This document shows positions 1 to 4,871 of a DNA stretch of 7,801 nucleotides, in pieces. The notes under the pieces were generated by a model, which saw nothing but the letters and a program-made list of their open reading frames with translations, was not told where the DNA came from and did not search any database. The translations under genes were made by a program, and so were the position numbers. The stretch comes from a bacterium UBA1790 (GTDB lineage Bacteria > Bacteroidota > Bacteroidia > Bacteroidales > Muribaculaceae): NCBI GenBank assembly GCA_002314465.1, contig DCGA01000100.1, positions 12,477-20,277 on the forward strand, in the 5' to 3' direction. The stretch's first letter is position 1. The number at the start of each line of letters is the position of its first letter.

Positions 1-25
1 GTCCTAACCGATAGACGAATGGACC
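1..25 (-). tRNA. 5' end of a second tRNA, probably tRNA-Glu (cut by window edge)
   Basis: On the minus strand these 25 nt are identical to the first 25 nt of the complete tRNA-Glu at 407-478: the 5' acceptor strand, the D arm and the start of the anticodon stem. The 3' two thirds, including the anticodon, lie outside the window, so the isoacceptor cannot be read. Identity with the nearby tRNA makes tRNA-Glu the best guess. It lies 85 nt downstream of rpsT in the same direction and could be part of the same transcript. Confidence 0.75.
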
Positions 26-110
26 GACTCACGGGTTACACACCGGCGCCCTAATACCCTTGCGGGCTCACTGCCAGTAGTGCTCCGTGTTATTCTCTAC
101 CGCCCTGGTA
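26..110 (-). other. GC-rich, hairpin-prone spacer between rpsT and the second tRNA
   Basis: This 85-nt stretch has no coding potential, with stops in the frames I checked. It is about 59% GC (50 of 85), unlike the AT-rich intergenic DNA elsewhere in the window. Read on the minus strand it holds a CCC-GCAA-GGG hairpin with a GNRA-type loop, a CACT/AGTG stem, an outer GGGC/GCCC pairing that could enclose that stem, and a GGGT/ACCC pairing further along. I see no T-loop signature and no U-tract terminator. It may be a processed spacer or a small structured RNA; the function is unknown. Confidence 0.4.
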
Positions 111-365
111 TTAAGCCAGCTTGTTAGCGTAGAGGGCCAGCTTAGACTTCAGGTTAGCAGCCTTGTTCTTAGAGATAACGTTCTTGCGAGAGAGCTTGTC
201 GAGCATAGAAGAAACCTTCTTGAGCTGCTCAGCTGCCTCAGCCTTGTCAGTCATCTTGCGCAGGTCGCGTACAGCGTTGCGCATAGTCTTAGCATAATAA
301 CGGTTACGAAGTTTGCGAGCCTCTGATTGGCGGATTCGCTTGATTGCTGATTTATGGTTTGCCAT
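111..365 (-). CDS. rpsT: 30S ribosomal protein S20
   Basis: This encodes an 84-residue basic protein, the usual length for bS20, which binds 16S rRNA in the small ribosomal subunit. It begins [18 protein letters not shown], the classic S20 N-terminus, and continues with Lys/Arg/Ala-rich helices ([16 protein letters not shown] near residues 21-36) ending in [12 protein letters not shown]. The ATG at 365 is the only sensible start. The leader is A-rich with no Shine-Dalgarno site, as is normal in Bacteroidetes. The gene starts 41 nt after the 3' end of tRNA-Glu in the same direction, and no promoter is visible in that gap, so it is probably co-transcribed with the tRNA and released by tRNA processing. 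In many bacteria S20 represses its own translation; nothing here shows or excludes that. Confidence 0.97.
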   Translation of the reverse strand: MANHKSAIKRIRQSEARKLRNRYYAKTMRNAVRDLRKMTDKAEAAEQLKKVSSMLDKLSRKNVISKNKAANLKSKLALYANKLA

Positions 366-406
366 AATTTTATAAAAATCTTTTCTTTTTTGTTGTTATA
401 ATTTAG

Positions 407-478
407 TAGTCCATAGCAGAATCGAACTGCTCTTTCAAGAATGAAAATCTTGCGTCCTAACCGATAGACGAATGGACC
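407..478 (-). tRNA. tRNA-Glu (anticodon UUC)
   Basis: The 72-nt minus-strand sequence folds as a complete cloverleaf. The acceptor stem is GGTCCAT paired with ATGGACT, with a G1-U72 wobble at the end and discriminator A. The anticodon stem is CAAGA/UCUUG around the loop UUUUCAU, giving anticodon UUC. The T arm contains GTTCGATTC. The 3' CCA is not encoded; the bases after the discriminator are CTA, so CCA must be added after transcription. It lies 41 nt upstream of rpsT and has its own good promoter about 30 nt upstream of its 5' end. Confidence 0.97.
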
Positions 479-508
479 ATTTTGCCTACTTGGCGCAAAA
501 TGCGACTG

Positions 509-539
509 CAAAGATAGATAGGATTTTTGAATTGGCAAA
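509..539 (-). promoter_or_regulatory. Bacteroidetes-type promoter for tRNA-Glu and rpsT
   Basis: On the minus strand, TTTG (539-536) is followed after exactly 19 nt by TATCTTTG (516-509), matching the Bacteroidetes primary sigma-factor pattern TTTG-N19-21-TAnnTTTG. Transcription would begin near 503, about 25 nt before the mature tRNA 5' end. It is the best promoter match in the window. Confidence 0.8.
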
Positions 540-583
540 ATTTACCTACAAGAAATCTGCTATTTTCCACGTTTTTTTTGATT

Positions 584-618
584 TTTGGCGGCAAAACCAC
601 AAAAAAATCGTACCTTTA
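584..618 (+). promoter_or_regulatory. Possible recO promoter
   Basis: TTTG at 584-587 and TACCTTTA at 611-618 resemble the Bacteroidetes -33 and -7 boxes. The spacer is 23 nt (slightly long), and the last base of the -7 box departs from TAnnTTTG. If it is real, transcription begins near 625. This supports the recO start at 648 over the in-frame candidates at 585 and 618, which lie upstream of that point. Confidence 0.4.
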
Positions 619-647
619 TGGTGCAATTTCGTCATCTGCCGAAGTTT

Positions 648-1370
648 ATGTATGAAAAACTCCAGGGCATAGTACTCAACACGGTCAAATACAGCGACCG
701 TAACAACATCGTGCACATCTACACCGACGCGCACGGGCTCATGGCATTTGCCGTTCCGCAGGGTGCTACACGAGGCGCGCGCATGCGTAATTCCATGCTC
801 ATGCCGCTGTCGCTCGTCGAGATGGAAGCACGCATCAGCCCCAAGCGCGAACTTGCCGGCCTGCACGACCTGCGTGCTACAGTGCCGCTCGTCTCGCTGC
901 ACTGCGACCCGGTGAAGAGCGCCATTGCCATGTTCATGAGCGAAGTGCTCACCCATGTCATCCAGGAGCAGGAGCAGAACGCATCCTTATACACATATAT
1001 ATATAATAGCGTGACACTGCTGGAGCAAGCCGGTGCCGGCGTTGCCAATTTCCACATATGCTTTCTCTTCCACCTGGGCTCGCTGCTGGGAATAGAGCCC
1101 GACATTAGTACCTACCGCAAGGGATACTGGTTTAACATGGCCGAGGGTACATTCGCCCCTGTTGCCAACGGAGCGCGACACCTGCGCCCCGAGCAGGCAA
1201 GCGTGATAATGCTGCTGTCGCGCATGCGCTATGACAACATGCACCTATTCAAGTTCTCGCGCGAGCAGCGCAACGAGGTGCTCGACATCATTCTCGACTA
1301 TTTCAAGATTCACAACTCTACCCTGGGAACCCTCAAGTCGCCCGAAGTGCTGAAGCAACTTTTCGTGTAA
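648..1370 (+). CDS. recO: DNA repair protein RecO
   Basis: RecO works in the RecFOR pathway. It binds SSB-coated single-stranded DNA with RecR, helps load RecA onto gaps, and anneals complementary strands. The 240-residue product has the expected order: an N-terminal OB-fold (YEKLQGIVLNTVKYSDRNNIVHIYTDAHG, residues 2-30), then a helical domain with DPVKSAIAMFMSEVL (87-101) and the NFHICFLFHLGSLLGIEP stretch (134-151), ending in LKSPEVLKQLFV. These blocks and the length match Bacteroidetes RecO. There are only two cysteines (85 and 138), so the zinc finger found in many RecO proteins is absent, as is normal in this phylum. The reading frame opens upstream at 585, but homology begins at MYEKLQGIVL and the likely promoter lies between the two starts, so I chose the ATG at 648. 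The gene stands alone, divergent from the tRNA-Glu/rpsT unit. Confidence 0.93.
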   Translation: MYEKLQGIVLNTVKYSDRNNIVHIYTDAHGLMAFAVPQGATRGARMRNSMLMPLSLVEMEARISPKRELAGLHDLRATVPLVSLHCDPVKSAIAMFMSEVLTHVIQEQEQNASLYTYIYNSVTLLEQAGAGVANFHICFLFHLGSLLGIEPDISTYRKGYWFNMAEGTFAPVANGARHLRPEQASVIMLLSRMRYDNMHLFKFSREQRNEVLDIILDYFKIHNSTLGTLKSPEVLKQLFV

Positions 1371-1378
1371 TCACACAC

Positions 1379-1412
1379 TTTTGCAGTACAAATGTTGCAC
1401 ATTTGAGCAAAA
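1379..1412. repeat. Nested inverted repeat just after recO
   Basis: Outer arms TTTTGC (1379-1384) and GCAAAA (1407-1412) enclose inner arms AAATG (1390-1394) and CATTT (1400-1404), eleven base pairs in all with an asymmetric internal loop. It begins 8 nt after the recO stop but has no following T tract, so it is at best a weak terminator. It overlaps the possible -33 region of the next gene and could be an operator. Confidence 0.4.
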
Positions 1413-1425
1413 TTACCTAATTTTG
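1394..1425 (+). promoter_or_regulatory. Probable promoter of the secreted-protein gene
   Basis: TAATTTTG at 1418-1425 matches the -7 consensus TAnnTTTG. GTTG at 1394-1397, one mismatch from TTTG, lies 20 nt upstream in the -33 position. The resulting leader to the ATG at 1486 would be about 50 nt. Confidence 0.5.
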
Positions 1426-1440
1426 CATCGGATAAACACG

Positions 1441-1453
1441 TTTTAGGCTAAAA
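1441..1453. repeat. Dyad TTTTAG-G-CTAAAA in the leader of the secreted-protein gene
   Basis: This is a perfect 6-bp inverted repeat around one central base, downstream of the promoter and 32 nt before the start codon. The same dyad, one base pair longer, lies directly before nhaD at 3380-3394. With a one-base centre it reads more like a DNA-binding site than an RNA hairpin. Confidence 0.45.
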
Positions 1454-1485
1454 GACATTTAATTTATAACTAAAATATATTGCTT

Positions 1486-3138
1486 ATGAAGAATTTATTA
1501 CTCTTAGGACTTGCTGCAATGCTCGCTATGGGCTCACAGGCAGCCAATGTGAAAGATGCCGTAAAGCTGACACACCCGATGAGAAGCCAGCACATGACTC
1601 TTAGTGAACGTGCCGCTAACGCTAATGCGACACTGGTAACCAACAAGGCAAAGAAAGTCGCTGTAAAGGCCGATGCGCCTATTACCGAGGCTCCTGCCGG
1701 CACTGAATACAAAGACATGTACGTTACATCAGAGTCTTATGGTATGGGCTGGGGCGACATGTACTATCAGAAGGTAGACGGTGGTCTGGGTGCTGTTGTC
1801 GAAGGTGACGACGGTTGCCTGTACATCAAGGGCCCCATCTCTCAGGCTTATGTATGGGGGCTCGGTTTCCCCTATATCAAGTGTGAGAAGACCGGCGACA
1901 ACACCTATGTGATGAAGACCCCGCAGTGCTATGCAATCGACTACGGCGATCCCTACTACGTGCAGCGCCTCAAATATGACGAGACCGAAGAATCTTATGT
2001 AGTGGACGAGGCCAATACCGACGTGACATTCAAGTGGGAGAACAACGTGCTCACACAGGTCGACGACTGCTACTTTGGTCTGACCGACGCCACCGGCGAG
2101 TGGTACTACATGGCCGACAACGAGGTGAAATATGAGGCAAATCCTGACAAGAAGGTTGAGGTTCCCGACGGAGCAACCGCAGGCGATGTGCGCATGACAT
2201 TCAACGACGATGCCGAGGACCTCGAGTCGACCGACAGCCGCATGGTTGAGGTATTCACATCGGGCGACAAGCAGTATATGAACCATGTCGACAAGTATGC
2301 TACCGACCTGGTTATGGAGATGACTGTTGATGCTAACGGCGGCAAGACCGTTGTCAGCGGACAGTATATCGGCGTCGACGAGGACTACAACTCACACATG
2401 TACATCCTTACCGGTGACGCAAAGGTTGCAACCCAGGGCGATTACACATACTTCAACTACGACAAGACCCAGTCGATGACATTTGTCAAGGACGGCAACG
2501 TGTGCAAGGCAGCCTACCCCGCATCAATCATCGTGAACTGCGGCCGCAACACACTCTACATAGGCGATGAGTTCGTTGCTCCCGTTCTTGAGGAAGTAGC
2601 CGACGAGGCTATGGTTCCCGCCGATCCCGAGAACCTCACCGTTACCGAGGGCACAAGCCACGACCTGATGAAGTTCACTATCCCCACCGTTGACGTTGAC
2701 GGCAAGGAACTCAATGTGAACAAACTGTCTTATGTAGTTTATTACAACGACAATGTTTACACATTCACTCCCGAGTTGTTCGAGGGCCTCGAAGAGGACA
2801 TGACCGAGATTCCTTATGGATTCACCGATTCAAACTACGACATCTGGCACAGCAGTTCAACAGGCAAGGAGACAATCTACTTCTACGACATGCTGTATGA
2901 CAAGGTGGGCGTTCAGAGCGTCTATCGCGGCGGCAACCAGGAGAACCGCAGCAACGTGGTTTACTACTACCGCAGCACATCGGGCGTGAACGACCTCAAC
3001 ACCGAGGTGCGCACCGTGAAGAGCGAGGCTTATTACAACGCTGCCGGCCAGCGTGTTGACGCTAATGCAACAGGTTTCGTAGTTAAGCGTGTAGTCTTCA
3101 CCGACGGCACAACCGCAACCTACAAGGTAGTGAAGTAA
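1486..3138 (+). CDS. Secreted protein of unknown function, FN3-like domain and short sorting-type tail
   Basis: I do not recognise a named family. The 550-residue product starts with a signal peptide (MKNLLLLGLAAMLAMGSQA, probable cleavage after residue 19). A low-complexity linker follows (about 35-70). Then comes a beta-rich, aromatic and acidic region (about 70-215, e.g. YGMGWGDMYY at 85-94) and a second beta-rich region (about 230-365). A fibronectin-III-like segment begins at PADPENLTVTEGT (378-390) and runs through LSYVVYYNDNVYTF to about 496. The last 50 residues carry YYNAAGQRV (516-524) and a G-hydrophobic-K pattern, resembling the short C-terminal tails related to type IX sorting domains in Bacteroidales secreted proteins. 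Export across the inner membrane is well supported; a cell-surface location is inferred. No catalytic motif is visible. The frame opens with a TTG at 1480, but the ATG at 1486 starts the signal peptide directly. The gene appears monocistronic, with its own promoter and a strong terminator. Confidence 0.85.
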   Translation: MKNLLLLGLAAMLAMGSQAANVKDAVKLTHPMRSQHMTLSERAANANATLVTNKAKKVAVKADAPITEAPAGTEYKDMYVTSESYGMGWGDMYYQKVDGGLGAVVEGDDGCLYIKGPISQAYVWGLGFPYIKCEKTGDNTYVMKTPQCYAIDYGDPYYVQRLKYDETEESYVVDEANTDVTFKWENNVLTQVDDCYFGLTDATGEWYYMADNEVKYEANPDKKVEVPDGATAGDVRMTFNDDAEDLESTDSRMVEVFTSGDKQYMNHVDKYATDLVMEMTVDANGGKTVVSGQYIGVDEDYNSHMYILTGDAKVATQGDYTYFNYDKTQSMTFVKDGNVCKAAYPASIIVNCGRNTLYIGDEFVAPVLEEVADEAMVPADPENLTVTEGTSHDLMKFTIPTVDVDGKELNVNKLSYVVYYNDNVYTFTPELFEGLEEDMTEIPYGFTDSNYDIWHSSSTGKETIYFYDMLYDKVGVQSVYRGGNQENRSNVVYYYRSTSGVNDLNTEVRTVKSEAYYNAAGQRVDANATGFVVKRVVFTDGTTATYKVVK

Positions 3139-3161
3139 TGCACTAAATCCTTGACACAAAT

Positions 3162-3195
3162 AAAAAATGGAGGCATCACAGCCTCCATTTTTTTT
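3162..3195 (+). terminator. Intrinsic terminator after the secreted-protein gene
   Basis: A perfect hairpin has its 5' arm at 3162-3174, core TGGAGGC, a 6-nt loop ATCACA, and its 3' arm from 3181, core GCCTCCA. It ends in a run of nine or more T. It starts 23 nt after the stop codon. The A-rich 5' side would also give a U tract on the opposite strand, so it may work in both directions. Confidence 0.92.
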
Positions 3196-3283
3196 ACATC
3201 AATCTTCGGGGAAAACCATGTCAAATCATCCGTTGTAACCAGAGCGCCCTAAGGCCAACTGTAAAAAAATGGCATTTATTATC

Positions 3284-3328
3284 AAATTAAGTAAAAATTA
3301 AGTACGCGCGATAGACACAAATCAAGTA
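3284..3328. repeat. Three copies of AAAT(T/C)AAGTA upstream of the nhaD promoter
   Basis: AAATTAAGTA occurs at 3284-3293 and 3295-3304, 11 bp apart and so about one helical turn, and AAATCAAGTA occurs at 3319-3328, just upstream of the -7 box. The third copy extends to CAAGTAAAAAT (3323-3333), which recurs exactly at 6394-6404 upstream of the aspS -7 box. These may be regulator sites or UP-element-like DNA; the AT-rich context makes chance possible. Confidence 0.35.
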
Positions 3329-3336
3329 AAAATATG

Positions 3337-3344
3337 TAACTTTG
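3337..3344 (+). promoter_or_regulatory. -7 box of the nhaD promoter
   Basis: TAACTTTG followed by CAC matches TAnnTTTG and is identical to the box upstream of aspS at 6419-6426. No clear TTTG sits 19-21 nt upstream, so the -33 element is weak or replaced by the AAGTA repeats. The leader to the nhaD ATG would be about 50 nt. Confidence 0.6.
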
Positions 3345-3379
3345 CACCGTTTTTCAAAACATGACCCAATAATACCTAC

Positions 3380-3394
3380 TTTTTAGACTAAAAA
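3380..3394. repeat. Dyad TTTTTAG-A-CTAAAAA immediately before nhaD
   Basis: This is a perfect 7-bp inverted repeat around one central base, ending 6 nt before the nhaD start codon. It shares the core TTTTAG-N-CTAAAA with 1441-1453. Protein binding here, or partial folding of the RNA, would lie over the A-rich translation-initiation region. Confidence 0.5.
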
Positions 3395-3400
3395 AGAAGT

Positions 3401-4738
3401 ATGACAACGCTTACTATTTTTATCGTAATCGTATTCTTGCTCGGTTACGCATCGATTGCCCTCGAAGGCTGGACACGCGTAAACAAGGCAGCAATTGCAC
3501 TATTAATGTTTGTGTTCACATGGACTCTGTTCATGCTTGATCCGGGCGCTTATATCCAGGCACCCGACCATGCAACATTGCTCGCATCGGTGAACGAGGC
3601 TATCGAGAAGCATCTGGGTAGCACAGCAACCACCCTGTTCTTCCTCATGGGCGCTATGGCAATCGTGGAGGTAGTGGACCGCAACGGTGGTTTCAACTTC
3701 GTGCGCGACACCATGCGCACACGCAGCAAGCGCTCACTCATGTGGCGCGTGGCTTTCATGACTTTCTTCCTGAGTGCCATCCTTGACAACCTCACCACCA
3801 GCATCGTGATGGTGATGTTGCTGCGCAAACTCGTACAGGATGCCAAGGACCGCGTAAAATATGCCGCGCTCATCATCGTGGCAGCCAACTCGGGCGGTGC
3901 GTTCTCTCCCATCGGTGACGTTACCACCATCATGCTGTGGAACTCGGGCATGATTACTGCCGGAGGCGTTATAAAGGAACTCTTCATTCCCTCGCTCATC
4001 TCTATGCTTGTGCCCGCCCTCATGCTCATGACGCAACTCAAGGGCGAACTCAAGGCTCCCGACAACAGTGGCGAGGAAGTAGTGGACGAACTCAACCGTG
4101 CCCAGCGCCGTGCAGTATTCTTCATGGGTGTGGGCGGTCTTATCTTCGTTCCCATCTTCCACAACCTTACCGACCTGCCCCCGTTCATGGGTATCTTGCT
4201 GGTACTGGGTAGCCTGTGGCTCATCACCGAACTTTTCTACGGTACAAAGCGCCTCAAGCGTCGCGAGCACCTCAAGAACCGCATGAGCAAACTCCTGCGC
4301 CGCGTCGACATGAGTACTATCCTGTTCTTCCTGGGTATCCTCATGGCAGTAGGCTGTCTTGAGGAAATAGGTGTTCTTCACCTGCTCGGCGTATGGCTCA
4401 ACGACATCTCGGGCGGCAACCACTATGTAGTGACAGGCCTCATCGGTGCAATCTCAAGTATCGTCGACAATGTGCCCCTCGTGGCAGGCTGCATGGGTAT
4501 GTATCCCATTGCTCCCGTTGGCGACATGGCTGTGGACGGAGTATTCTGGCAGTTGCTGGCTTACTGTGCCGGTGTGGGTGGCTCAATGCTCATCGTGGGT
4601 TCGGCTGCAGGTGTCGTAGTAATGGGCTTGGAGCGCATCAGCTTCGGCAACTACATGAAGCACATGACCTTGCTTTCACTCATTGGTTACCTTGCTGGTA
4701 TGTTCAGTTACTACCTGCTGCGCACATTCGTATTCTAA
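3401..4738 (+). CDS. nhaD: Na+/H+ antiporter, NhaD family
   Basis: This 445-residue, very hydrophobic protein is an inner-membrane antiporter of the NhaD branch of the ion-transporter superfamily. Known members exchange cytoplasmic Na+ or Li+ for protons, mainly at neutral to alkaline pH. Roughly 10-13 membrane spans are visible, starting at TIFIVIVFLLGYASIAL (5-21). Family signatures are FFLMGAMAIVEVVDRNGGF (80-98), SAILDNLTTS (125-134, Asp129), SGGAFSPIGDVTT (164-176, Asp173 and Thr175/176), SSIVDNVPLVA (352-362, Asp356 and Asn357) and VGSAAGV (399-405). The acidic and hydroxyl residues in these loops correspond to those needed for transport in studied NhaD proteins. A basic cytoplasmic loop lies near 282-302. 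The ATG at 3401 follows an A-rich AAAAAAGAAG leader. The length is normal and nothing is missing. Proline codons are strongly CCC (10 of 12), unlike aspS downstream. The exact ion preference cannot be read from sequence. Confidence 0.94.
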   Translation: MTTLTIFIVIVFLLGYASIALEGWTRVNKAAIALLMFVFTWTLFMLDPGAYIQAPDHATLLASVNEAIEKHLGSTATTLFFLMGAMAIVEVVDRNGGFNFVRDTMRTRSKRSLMWRVAFMTFFLSAILDNLTTSIVMVMLLRKLVQDAKDRVKYAALIIVAANSGGAFSPIGDVTTIMLWNSGMITAGGVIKELFIPSLISMLVPALMLMTQLKGELKAPDNSGEEVVDELNRAQRRAVFFMGVGGLIFVPIFHNLTDLPPFMGILLVLGSLWLITELFYGTKRLKRREHLKNRMSKLLRRVDMSTILFFLGILMAVGCLEEIGVLHLLGVWLNDISGGNHYVVTGLIGAISSIVDNVPLVAGCMGMYPIAPVGDMAVDGVFWQLLAYCAGVGGSMLIVGSAAGVVVMGLERISFGNYMKHMTLLSLIGYLAGMFSYYLLRTFVF

Positions 4739-4765
4739 ACGACTACGCTTTACAACAAATAATTC

Positions 4766-4795
4766 CAAGGGCCGCTGCATCCACAGCGGCCCTTG
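4766..4795 (+). terminator. Strong hairpin after nhaD
   Basis: The perfect 12-bp stem CAAGGGCCGCTG / CAGCGGCCCTTG has a 6-nt loop and begins 27 nt after the nhaD stop. The T tract after it is poor (TTACA), so it may act as a stem-stabilised terminator or mRNA 3' end. It may work with the neighbouring hairpin between these convergent genes. Confidence 0.72.
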
Positions 4796-4813
4796 TTACA
4801 TCTGCCCGATTAG

Positions 4814-4842
4814 AAAAAAGGAGGCGACACTGTGCCGCCTCC
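4814..4842 (-). terminator. Intrinsic terminator of the UPF0371 gene
   Basis: On the minus strand the stem GGAGGCG / CGCCTCC closes a small loop (with a mismatch and short inner pairing) and is followed directly by TTTTTT (4819-4814). It lies 29 nt past the stop codon of the minus-strand gene, a textbook rho-independent layout. Confidence 0.88.
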
Positions 4843-4871
4843 AAGTTATCTGTTTCCTCTAAAACGTGGCT

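Noticed and set aside
175..183. Protein residues APGPGSGKM of the UPF0371 product (coordinates here are residue numbers) read as a Walker A ATP-binding motif
   Set aside because: The first Gly of GxxxxGK[ST] is a Pro here and Met follows the Lys, so it does not fit; I report it only as a glycine-rich loop.
87..326. Small plus-strand open frame opposite rpsT
   Set aside because: It is antisense to a certain ribosomal protein gene and runs into structured spacer DNA.
585..647. N-terminal extension of recO by 21 residues
   Set aside because: Homology starts at MYEKLQGIVL, and the likely -7 box at 611-618 places the upstream start outside the transcript.
3196..3283. Search for a riboswitch or small gene upstream of nhaD
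   Set aside because: I found no stable extended fold, no recognisable aptamer, and only very short frames such as a 6-codon one near 3218; it also lies upstream of the likely promoter.
3734..4423. A 229-codon minus-strand open frame
   Set aside because: It is antisense to nhaD, is His/Glu-rich, and has no promoter or family resemblance.
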